Source: CAZQYC01 sp043746555 | GTDB lineage: Bacteria > Pseudomonadota > Gammaproteobacteria > Steroidobacterales > Steroidobacteraceae | Assembly: GCA_043746555.1 (NCBI GenBank) | Contig: JAYTQU010000364.1 | Location: forward strand, 1-5,789 | Length of the DNA: 5,789 nucleotides | Reading direction: 5' to 3' | In this document: piece after piece, positions 1-5,354 of the stretch | Layout of the letters: every line of letters starts with the position of its first letter | Numbering within the stretch: the stretch's first letter is position 1 | Notes under the pieces: model-generated | What the model saw: only the letters and a program-made list of their open reading frames with translations | What the model was told of the DNA's origin: nothing | The model's database searches: none | Program-made: the position numbers and the translations under genes

Positions 1-120
1 ACGCCGCGATGGGTGCAGTCACGCTAAGAAATTTAGCGGCTGATCCGTAGAACGTATATTCAGCCGCCGCGAGAGAGTTCGCTCGCCGCACTGGACAACT
101 AATGATCGAAAGTCGGTCGC
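1..120. other. Left-edge stretch without a supported gene; hairpin-rich
   Basis: No convincing coding region is visible here. All forward frames close early: stops at 25-27, 41-43 and 48-50. The third frame could be the last 15 codons of a plus-strand gene entering from the left, but its codons (cta, aga, tta) are unlike those of the neighbours, so I do not call it. The stretch holds three short inverted repeats: CGCTAA/TTTAGCG at 22-38, GCGGCTGA/TCAGCCGC at 36-67, and GCGAG/CTCGC at 69-86. It lies directly downstream of the minus-strand gene ending at 121, so termination or RNA 3'-end structure is the simplest explanation. Confidence 0.5.
27..67 (-). terminator. Possible terminator of the H1-like gene
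   Basis: A perfect 8-bp GC-rich inverted repeat (GCGGCTGA at 36-43, TCAGCCGC at 60-67) encloses a 16-nt loop. Read on the minus strand it is followed by TAAATTTCTT, a moderately U-rich tail. It sits about 55 bp beyond the stop codon of the minus-strand gene at 121-636. The loop is long and the U-tract is interrupted, so this is a weak intrinsic-terminator candidate. It also overlaps a second small inverted repeat at 22-38. Confidence 0.35.
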
Positions 121-636
121 CTAACCGAACTTCTGTCGCTGATTGATCGACAGTCCACCGCGCTGGCGATTCTTTTTCCAATTGCTCTTATCGTGTTCCG
201 GGCCGCTGGTTTGTCCACTCTTTTGTTGCAGCGCTTGTCGAAGCGATTCGGACCACGATAAACCCGAAAGCGGTGCACTCACGGGCGCTTTCTTTTCTAT
301 GGGTTTAGCAATGTGTCTTGCGACGGGCTTTGCAATCGGAACGGGCTTTGCCGCAACCGGTTTCGGCGGAGTTGGGGCGACCGTGGGTGTTGCGGCGTTC
401 GGTCTTGCGACGTTTGTACTGGCGGTGGAGATCGATTTATCGAAGACTGGTTTTGCGACGGCGACTTTTTTCGATGGTTTCTTCGCCGCGGCTATCACCG
501 CAGGTTTTTTGGTCGCAGCCGCTTTCGCCGTCACGTTTGTTTTTGTTTTCGCGGCGATGGTTTTCTTGCCGGGAGTCTTCTTGCCAGCGGCCTTATTGCT
601 CGAAGTTGTTTTTGCAGGAGCCTTCGCTTTCGCCAT
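121..636 (-). CDS. Histone H1-like Lys/Ala/Pro-rich basic protein
   Basis: This encodes 171 residues. Residues 1-63 are dominated by Lys, Ala and Thr (AAGKK, AAKKPSKK-type segments). Residues 80-120 are Pro/Ala/Lys-rich with recurring KPVA/KPI units (PKPVAAKPVPIAKPVA). A less repetitive C-terminal part follows: LSWSESLRQALQQ at 126-138, which looks helical, then a basic, polar tail ending NQRQKFG. The ATG at 636 is chosen because GGAGG lies 6 nt upstream; an in-frame start at 669 lacks such a site. There is no signal peptide or membrane segment, so it should be cytoplasmic. Lys/Ala/Pro-rich tails of this kind occur in bacterial H1-like and AlgP-like proteins that bind DNA or polyanions, and a nucleoid-associated role is inferred from composition only. 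The gene lies 143 bp downstream of dsbA on the same strand, with a terminator-like stem between them. The C-terminal tail is not one I recognise. Confidence 0.75.
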   Translation of the reverse strand: MAKAKAPAKTTSSNKAAGKKTPGKKTIAAKTKTNVTAKAAATKKPAVIAAAKKPSKKVAVAKPVFDKSISTASTNVARPNAATPTVAPTPPKPVAAKPVPIAKPVARHIAKPIEKKAPVSAPLSGLSWSESLRQALQQKSGQTSGPEHDKSNWKKNRQRGGLSINQRQKFG

Positions 637-728
637 GATTCGCCTCCAGAGAGTGATCGATGGCGTCAAAGGTACACCCTGCGGCGCAGGAAAAACAATG
701 AAAGTCGCTCGATTAAGCGCTCCCTCGC

Positions 729-782
729 AAAAATGACGCTAACCGGATCAAGCGTGCGCGCGCATTGGAACGCATCCGGCTA
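729..782 (-). terminator. Probable dsbA intrinsic terminator overlapping the stop codon
   Basis: In minus-strand RNA, UAGCCGGAU (774-782, beginning with the dsbA stop codon itself) pairs with AUCCGGUUA (740-748) over 9 bp including one G-U wobble. GCGU/ACGC (770-773 with 752-755) extends the stem after a 3-nt bulge. Eight nucleotides downstream come five U residues (A5 at 729-733 on the plus strand). The wobble becomes an A-C mismatch in plus-strand RNA, which supports use in the dsbA direction. The stem-to-U-tract spacing is longer than ideal. Confidence 0.5.
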
Positions 783-1463
783 CTTCGATTCTTTCGCCAC
801 CAAATACTTCACCAATTCGATCGTCTCTTTATCGCCGCCGGCGGATGTTGGGTTCAACCGATACTTGCCGTTGACGATGATCGTCGGCGTGCTATCGGCA
901 CGATAAGCTTTGATTGCGATATCGGCGCTCTTCATTCTGATCTCGATGCTAAACGACTTGGCGATCCTAACGAATTCGTCTTTCTTTACGCCCGTTGTCC
1001 GTGCATAAAAGGCAGCCACTTGTTCGATGCTTGGCAAAGGATTCTTTAAGCGATTGGTGCGGCGATCCGACACGGCAAGTTCATCGCTCGCCCACACGGC
1101 ATTGAACATGGCGTCGTGTGCTTTGTCGGCGACGCCTAGCGCCTGCGCGGTGAAATACGCGCGTTGAAACAACGGCCAGTCTTCGGACGGATTCCACGAC
1201 GCCGGCAAATAACTCATCTCGGCGTTCTTCGGCAGGGCGGCTTTGAGTTTGTCGGCGGTGGTGTAAAACTGAAAGCACGCCGGACAGCCGTAAGAAAACA
1301 CTTCGATGACTTCGACTTTCCCTGCCGCCACATTGGTGGGCTGCGCCGGTTTGATTAGAAAGTAGTGTTGGCCTTCCACCCACTTTGTGTCGGCGGCCGT
1401 TGCGGCTTGGACAGTTGCTGCGAAGGCGGTTAAAGCGAGAATGCCAAATATAACCTTGTTCAT
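780..1463 (-). CDS. dsbA: Thiol:disulfide interchange protein DsbA
   Basis: This encodes a 227-residue periplasmic oxidase that donates disulfides to exported proteins and is normally re-oxidised by DsbB. A Sec signal peptide (hydrophobic 4-20) ends at AXA-type sites near residue 20 or 24. The thioredoxin-fold start VIEVFSYGC leads into the active site C60-P-A-C63. A helical insertion region follows, and the cis-proline loop is T192-P193 (STPTIIVNGKY), matching the family's [VT]-cisPro-x-x-x-VNGKY pattern. Length fits the family (~210-230). The ATG at 1463 is chosen because AAAGG sits 6 nt upstream and the signal peptide begins there; upstream in-frame codons reach 1718 but overlap the end of the neighbouring gene and look non-coding. 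The XX dipeptide is Pro-Ala instead of the Pro-His of E. coli DsbA, which is a known kind of variation and should alter redox potential. No dsbB is in the window. Confidence 0.95.
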   Translation of the reverse strand: MNKVIFGILALTAFAATVQAATAADTKWVEGQHYFLIKPAQPTNVAAGKVEVIEVFSYGCPACFQFYTTADKLKAALPKNAEMSYLPASWNPSEDWPLFQRAYFTAQALGVADKAHDAMFNAVWASDELAVSDRRTNRLKNPLPSIEQVAAFYARTTGVKKDEFVRIAKSFSIEIRMKSADIAIKAYRADSTPTIIVNGKYRLNPTSAGGDKETIELVKYLVAKESK

Positions 1464-1602
1464 GATTAACCTTTTGCGAGTGGTGCGTTGAGTTACGGTG
1501 TTGCGGCGCACGTTGCACGCATCGTTCTGGCCTATTTCGTCAAACGACGATTGCCGAATGATCACAATTAGTCCGTTCGAAGAGAAATTGGTTCCGATCG
1601 GG

Positions 1603-1632
1603 ATTTCATGCGCCCCCATTGACGCATGAAAT
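1603..1632. repeat. 10-bp perfect inverted repeat between dsbA and the upstream gene
   Basis: ATTTCATGCG at 1603-1612 is repeated in inverted form as CGCATGAAAT at 1623-1632, around a 10-nt loop. It begins 22 bp beyond the stop codon of the minus-strand gene at 1654-2700, and about 140 bp upstream of the dsbA start. No T-run follows on either strand, so it is not a textbook intrinsic terminator. It could be a 3'-end stabilising hairpin, a Rho-linked or weak terminator, or a protein-binding site. Confidence 0.6.
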
Positions 1633-1653
1633 TTCGGGTTTGGACGGTGGTGC

Positions 1654-2700
1654 CTAGTTTTTTGCTGCTGCCGCGCGCTCTTGCGCGCGAGCGCCGGCCA
1701 AGATTCCCGGCAGCGCATAGTTGCCCTCGTGGCACGCGTATTCGTACAGATTGCCCGACGAGGCGTTCATGGTAAGTTCGCCGCTAAATGGCTGAGTAAA
1801 GGTCGTCGGGTCTTCGACGTTGAACTTATAGAGAATCTTGTTCGGCGCGACGCGGGTGAAGCGCTCGATCACTTTTAAGTTTTCCGATGCGCCGCGAAAG
1901 TTTTGCTGATTGTAAAAGTTGATCGTTTCCACCACCAGCGTATTGCCTTCGTAGTGACCGATCGAATCCCCCATCCAATTGCGGATGGTGCTCGGCAAAT
2001 GTTCGCCGCCGATGCGAATGATGCGTGCATCGTGAACCATTTCGACCAGGATCGTGACCGAATCTTTGGTTTGCACGATCTGATAGGTGTTGTTGTACAG
2101 CAGCGGCAGCATCGGCGGACCCGCGCTCGAACCGAACGACATCAAGCAACGCTCGCCGAGTGAACGAATTTCGGGGCCGTCGGCGAATCCGGCGCTGCGA
2201 TAGCGTGCGCGTCGTTCGGCCATTCGCGATTGCGCCGCCGCAACCATCGGCGGCACGCGGCCATTCGGCGGATCGATGACTATCGAAGTGCGTTTCTCTC
2301 CGTTGATATCGACGAGCTTGGTGCCGGGATCGACCCAAAACGCGTTGTAACCGCAGTTCACACCGGTGAAGCCGCGACCGCAATCGGTCGGTAAATCTTG
2401 AATGCCTTTCTTGGGGTCGGTCGGCTTGTCGGCTTCGGCGATGCCGTCGGTCTCGGCTTTTTCGAGAGCGTGAGCTTCTTCGGCTGTGTAAGCGCGGCGG
2501 TTGCCGAGCGCTATCGGCCGTTCGAATGGCGTGATGGTCGCGTTGCTCCAGGTGCCTTGTAAATCCGGATAGCCGAATACGGTATGTGGCGGTTTATACG
2601 AAGCGCCTTGTTCCGTCGCTGTCGCCGGCGACGCAATGAGTATGGCTGCGAAATTCGTTGCGGCGATTGCACACAACGAAAAAAGGTGGCGATCATTCAT
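1654..2700 (-). CDS. Secreted protein of unknown function with PDLQGTWSN N-terminal motif
   Basis: This encodes 348 residues. The signal peptide is residues 1-28 (hydrophobic 8-24, cleavage expected after ATA at 26-28), so the product is periplasmic or secreted. The mature start carries the motif PDLQGTWSN (45-53) followed by TPFERP (57-62). The second half holds YNNTYQIVQ (202-210), HDARIIRIGG (223-232), and GDSIGHYEGNTLVVETINFY (244-263). I recall these motifs from a family usually annotated as hypothetical in gammaproteobacteria and acidobacteria; beta-rich structure is likely, and no catalytic residues are obvious. The mature protein has four cysteines (C107, C116, C185, C323), consistent with disulfides, and dsbA lies downstream on the same strand. 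ATG 2700 is preceded by GAGG at about 8 nt. The C-terminus ends in an Ala/Arg-rich segment. Function is unassigned. Confidence 0.85.
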   Translation of the reverse strand: MNDRHLFSLCAIAATNFAAILIASPATATEQGASYKPPHTVFGYPDLQGTWSNATITPFERPIALGNRRAYTAEEAHALEKAETDGIAEADKPTDPKKGIQDLPTDCGRGFTGVNCGYNAFWVDPGTKLVDINGEKRTSIVIDPPNGRVPPMVAAAQSRMAERRARYRSAGFADGPEIRSLGERCLMSFGSSAGPPMLPLLYNNTYQIVQTKDSVTILVEMVHDARIIRIGGEHLPSTIRNWMGDSIGHYEGNTLVVETINFYNQQNFRGASENLKVIERFTRVAPNKILYKFNVEDPTTFTQPFSGELTMNASSGNLYEYACHEGNYALPGILAGARAQERAAAAKN

Positions 2701-2735
2701 GACTCAGTCCTCGATTCTATTCACGCGGTACGGCA

Positions 2736-2749
2736 GCGATTCGAATCGC
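2736..2749. promoter_or_regulatory. 14-bp perfect palindrome, candidate operator
   Basis: GCGATTCGAATCGC is exactly self-complementary over 14 bp and lies 36-49 bp upstream of the ATG at 2700. A second small inverted repeat, CGCGG/CCGCG (2747-2751 and 2758-2762), overlaps its right end. The position fits an operator or activator site for the secreted-protein gene. No clear -35/-10 pair could be placed, so the regulatory role is inferred from symmetry and position only. Confidence 0.4.
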
Positions 2750-2833
2750 GGGTACAACCGCGGGCCGATACAGTAACGAATCTGTCAGCGAGATGCACGT
2801 TGTGAAAGCGGTTGTTGGCCGTCTTTTACTTAG

Positions 2834-2940
2834 GTAAGCACTGATTAAGCTACTTCTCCGGCCTTTACCGAAACACGACGCGCGGTGGACAAGGCTTCCA
2901 GAGGCGCTTTCCTTTTGAACGGCACTTGATCAGCATTTAC
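2834..2940. mobile_element. MITE-like element with imperfect terminal inverted repeats
   Basis: The left end reads GTAAGCACTGATTAAG (2834-2849). The right end, read on the minus strand from 2940, is GTAAATGCTGATCAAG. These match at 12 of 16 positions, and all four differences are transitions. Including the adjoining TAG on both sides gives 15 of 19. The flanks are TTAG (2830-2833) and CTAG (2941-2944), both fitting a YTAR-type tetranucleotide as used by some IS5-family elements, but not identical to each other. The ~107-bp interior has no coding potential. It sits in the gap between the lipoprotein gene (stop 19 bp away from the flank) and the secreted-protein gene. A decayed non-autonomous element is the inference; a long-range regulatory inverted repeat is the alternative. 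Confidence 0.4.
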
Positions 2941-2962
2941 CTAGCGAGATAAATGGTCTGAA

Positions 2963-3808
2963 CTATCGCCAGCTATTGCCGCCTTGATCGTCGATTTTCG
3001 CGTGCGGATTGCGACGAGTAATTCCGACGAAACGCGAATTTTGCAAATGCAGCCTCGCGGCGGGAGCGGCGTCGAAGGCGGCCTCATTGCCTTGAACCGT
3101 GCTGTTGCTGATATGGATCGTCGCGTCTTTCACGACGATGCCGATACCGGTTGCGCGAATTTGGCTATTGGTCAAATGCAATTCACATCCGCCACGCACG
3201 ATGATCGCATCGCCATCGACGTTGATGCGCCGATTGTCGAGATGCATCATTTGCGCGCCTTCGCAAATGATGGGTTCGTCGTAGTGCTTCTGCGTCATCG
3301 AGTCTGTGCCGGGCGTCGCTTCGCTGGCGGACTCGATCTTCATTCCCGGTCCGGTAATGACCATTCGGCCGTCTTGATGTTCGACGGTGTAGTCGGCGGT
3401 TCGTTCATGAGCCGGCGTTTCATTCTGCGGCGCGGGCGTTGCCGGGATCGATTCTTCAACGACAGTCGGTGCGGGCGCCGGTTCCGGTTCGCGTGCGATG
3501 TGCGTGAGTGCAACCAGATCGCCAATCGGAATAGCCGCCAACTCGCCGGGTGTCACAGTTGCGGTTTCGCCGGAGGCTTTGACCAGCACTTTGATTGAGT
3601 TGCGTTCGGCGTCGACCGAGATCACTTTGAGTTCGGGATTTCGCTCCAGCGCCGCGCGCGCCCATTTCAATTCACTGGATATTTCGTCCGAGGTGATTGC
3701 GGCGGGTGGCGTTGGAGTTTCTTTGGTGCACGCAGCGACGAACAATATGCCAAAGCACAACGTAAGTGCGCGCGCTCGCAGAGCAGAAACGGTAACGGCT
3801 CGCCGCAT
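2963..3808 (-). CDS. Lipoprotein with C-terminal parallel beta-helix-like repeats
   Basis: This encodes 281 residues. A basic start and hydrophobic stretch (about 9-26) end in the lipobox VAAC with C27 as the acylated residue. Thr at +2 gives no Asp retention signal, so outer-membrane sorting is expected. Residues 40-105 form a small mixed domain with a helical region (SDEISSELKWARAALERNP). A Pro/Ala/Glu-rich linker spans about 106-135. From about 186 to 260 the chain shows repeating rungs of roughly 20-22 residues, each with a turn like DNRRI, TNSQI, SNSTV or QNSRF followed by alternating hydrophobic strands; this is the pattern of right-handed parallel beta-helix (NosD/pectate-lyase-like fold) proteins. 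C182 and C208 could pair. No catalytic residues are recognised. ATG 3808 follows a GGGAG site at 6 nt. It is divergent from the DUF3014 gene. Exact function is unknown. Confidence 0.8.
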   Translation of the reverse strand: MRRAVTVSALRARALTLCFGILFVAACTKETPTPPAAITSDEISSELKWARAALERNPELKVISVDAERNSIKVLVKASGETATVTPGELAAIPIGDLVALTHIAREPEPAPAPTVVEESIPATPAPQNETPAHERTADYTVEHQDGRMVITGPGMKIESASEATPGTDSMTQKHYDEPIICEGAQMMHLDNRRINVDGDAIIVRGGCELHLTNSQIRATGIGIVVKDATIHISNSTVQGNEAAFDAAPAARLHLQNSRFVGITRRNPHAKIDDQGGNSWR

Positions 3809-4133
3809 GTCGATCTCCCACCAAAACCATCGGTCGCGGTCGATCTTAGCGCAGTCGAATGCCGGCGTGTTCGATACTGTCCTTAATGTGGAACTTAGCT
3901 ATCGACGTGTGATCGTCACCACTTCGGTCAAGATCGTGCGTTCCTACATTATTTTCGAAGCGAGAATAGGCTCGTCTGCGGGATCGTTTGATTGCGACCG
4001 TGGGGACGACTTTGGCGAATGCCTGCGTCAAAGGCAATCAACCTCAAAATCCCGGCGCTCACTCGCTCGCTCTGGCGCTTCTGCGCCGCTCGGCGTAATG
4101 TTCGGCGTTGGTTTAAACGGAAGCGAGGCTGCT
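3809..4133. other. Divergent intergenic region between lipoprotein and DUF3014 genes
   Basis: These 325 bp must carry the promoters of both divergent genes, but I could not place a convincing -35/-10 pair on either strand. The only clear structure is a compact hairpin, GGCGC-TTCT-GCGCC (4074-4087), 46 nt before the DUF3014 start and so probably in its leader. A GTGA-TCG-TCAC mini-palindrome (3909-3919) is too short to mean much. The forward frame stays open through the region, but it lacks an RBS-supported start and its codon choice is unlike the gene it runs into, so no gene is called. Confidence 0.55.
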
Positions 4134-4928
4134 ATGAACGAGTCCGGATCGAAGAACAAAGCGGTAATCGGTGGCGTGATTGCGGTTGTGCTAGTCGGCG
4201 CTGCGGCTTTTTATTTCTGGCCAAAAACGGAACACCCTGCGGCCGTCGCGCCGCAACCGCCGCCGACTCAGGCAGTCGAACCGGAAGCCAATTTTCCGGT
4301 GCCGAAAGCGGCGAGCGAAACCGACAAGCTGCCGACCTTGGAGGAGAGCGATTCGTTGCTGTCCGACATATATGCGTCTATGTTCGGTGCGGACGCAGTG
4401 CAAAAGTTTCTCGTCAAGAGCGATATCGTGCGTCATGTCGTCGCCACCATCGACAATTTGCCGCGCAAGAAAGTTGCCGAGCGCTTGAAGCCGATTAAGG
4501 CGATCGAGGGCAAGTTCCTCGTCGTCGGTCCCGAAGGGGCGCAAACCATCGCCAAAGAAAATGCGGCGCGGTATACGACGATTGTTCACTTGGTCGATGT
4601 CGTCGATACGCAGACATTGGCCGCGGCTTATTTCCGCGTCTATCCGCTATTGCAACAGGCCTACGTCGATCTGGGTTATCCCAACGGCTACTTCAATAAT
4701 CGTTTAGTCGAAGTGATCGATCACTTGCTCGCGACGCCGAATGTCCAAGAACCGATTCAACTGGCGCAACCGAACTTGATGTATGAGTTTGCCGATCCGC
4801 GACTGGAAGCATTGTCGGCCGGACAGAAGGCGCTTATTCGAATGGGATCGGAAAACGCCGCGATCATCAAGAAGAAATTGCGCGAGCTACGCGCGGCCGT
4901 GACCGCCAAGGGGCCCGCTTCACACTAG
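4134..4928 (+). CDS. DUF3014 domain-containing membrane-anchored protein
   Basis: This encodes 264 residues. One N-terminal transmembrane segment (about 10-28, VIGGVIAVVLVGAAAFYFW) follows a short basic cytoplasmic start, then a Pro/Ala-rich linker (35-60) and a periplasmic domain. The domain carries hallmarks I associate with DUF3014: a start at LPTLEESDSLL (66-76), RHVVATIDNLPR (100-111), the RY-centred segment NAARYTTIV, YPLLQQAYVDLGYPNGYFNNRLVEVIDHLL (170-199), YEFADPRLEALSAGQKALIRMG (217-238) and a basic helical tail. Length matches the family, whose molecular function is unknown. ATG 4134 is preferred because GAGG lies 5 nt upstream; the in-frame ATG at 4098 has no such site. No conserved catalytic triad is apparent. 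It ends 31 bp from a convergent small gene, without an obvious intrinsic terminator. Confidence 0.9.
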   Translation: MNESGSKNKAVIGGVIAVVLVGAAAFYFWPKTEHPAAVAPQPPPTQAVEPEANFPVPKAASETDKLPTLEESDSLLSDIYASMFGADAVQKFLVKSDIVRHVVATIDNLPRKKVAERLKPIKAIEGKFLVVGPEGAQTIAKENAARYTTIVHLVDVVDTQTLAAAYFRVYPLLQQAYVDLGYPNGYFNNRLVEVIDHLLATPNVQEPIQLAQPNLMYEFADPRLEALSAGQKALIRMGSENAAIIKKKLRELRAAVTAKGPASH

Positions 4929-4959
4929 AAACAAGGCAAAGAGACAACTCGACGTTGCG

Positions 4960-5244
4960 CTACGACTTCTTCTGAGTCGTTCCGATGGTGATATGTTTGC
5001 GTCCCGATTTAACGGTTCGGCGTGCATTGAGCTGAACGACAATGCCGTCGACTTCTTGGCGTACGCTATCGGGATTTCCGCGCCGATAGCCGACGATTTG
5101 GTTGCGTCCCTGGTTGATAATATAGCGATGCCAATCCAGCTCGTCGGGATTCATCGGCGAGGTGGTTTGGCTGATTGAGGCCAGGACATAAGGATGATCT
5201 TGCGCCGTTTCGGCGGCCCGCATTGAACTAGAGTACGTTGCCAT
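4960..5244 (-). CDS. Small conserved-looking hypothetical protein
   Basis: This encodes 94 residues from the ATG at 5244, or 100 from a TTG at 5262. The protein is polar, without signal peptide or membrane segment, so probably cytoplasmic. Its core, roughly DWHRYIINQGRNQIVGYRRG (about 37-56), reads like two or three beta strands (YIINQ, NQIVGYRRG) followed by a helix (PDSVRQEVDGIVVQLNARR) and a basic C-terminus. The pattern of Tyr-Ile-Ile then an I-x-G-x-R-x-G turn recalls small proteobacterial hypotheticals I cannot name with certainty. Neither start has a strong Shine-Dalgarno site: GGTG lies about 5-8 nt before 5244. Start choice is therefore uncertain. Codon use matches the neighbouring genes and the protein is not low-complexity, which supports a real gene. 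It converges on the DUF3014 gene and diverges from the RRM gene. Confidence 0.65.
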   Translation of the reverse strand: MATYSSSMRAAETAQDHPYVLASISQTTSPMNPDELDWHRYIINQGRNQIVGYRRGNPDSVRQEVDGIVVQLNARRTVKSGRKHITIGTTQKKS

Positions 5245-5322
5245 GCGCACACCATAGCCCAAATTCGGGTTGAGGCGGGCGGTTTTTGCTGAGTTGGGGC
5301 GATTTTGCCCTACATAACAATA

Positions 5323-5340
5323 GATTCCCGGTCGATTCCC
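5323..5340 (+). repeat. Direct repeat GATTCCC at one helical turn upstream of a -10-like box
   Basis: GATTCCC occurs at 5323-5329 and again at 5334-5340, an 11-bp period. The second copy ends two bases before the TATAGT box at 5343. Spacing on the same DNA face suits a protein-binding pair, but seven bases twice can occur by chance. Confidence 0.3.
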
Positions 5341-5342
5341 TG

Positions 5343-5354
5343 TATAGTGCGCGC
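5343..5354 (+). promoter_or_regulatory. Candidate promoter -10 box of the structured leader
   Basis: TATAGT at 5343-5348 differs from the consensus TATAAT at one base, with TG immediately before it, and is followed by the GC-rich stretch GCGCGCC. GC-rich discriminators of this kind are known at stringently controlled stable-RNA promoters. No good -35 box lies 16-18 bp upstream (best TAGATT at 5321-5326), so an activator or extended -10 may be needed. Transcription would begin near 5354, giving a leader of about 235 nt before the RRM start codon. Confidence 0.4.

Noticed and set aside
143..736. Long plus-strand open frame, hydrophobic Ala/Gly/Phe-rich
   Set aside because: It is the antisense of the Lys/Ala-rich H1-like gene: Lys codons read backwards give Phe/Leu and few stops arise. 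No RBS, and the opposite strand has a strong SD and sensible protein.
1464..1718. N-terminal extension of dsbA by 85 residues
   Set aside because: It would put non-hydrophobic, Arg/His-rich sequence before a clear signal peptide and overlap the upstream gene. The ATG at 1463 has AAAGG at the right distance.
2714..2719. TAGAAT as a -10 box (minus strand) for the secreted-protein gene
   Set aside because: Transcription would start within a few bases of the ATG and exclude the GAGG ribosome-binding site; no -35 partner either.
3907..3922. CRP-like site GTGTGATCGTCACCAC
   Set aside because: The half-sites TGTGA and TCAC are separated by too few bases compared with the 6-bp spacer of CRP sites, and the symmetry is only 4 bp.
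3498..4133. Long N-terminal extension of the DUF3014 gene
   Set aside because: It runs antisense through the lipoprotein gene, has no RBS-supported start, and places extra sequence before a normal membrane anchor.
4962..4980. ACGACT/AGTCGT hairpin as a bidirectional terminator between convergent genes
   Set aside because: Only 6 bp, not GC-rich, lies inside the end of the small minus-strand gene, and has no T-run on either side.
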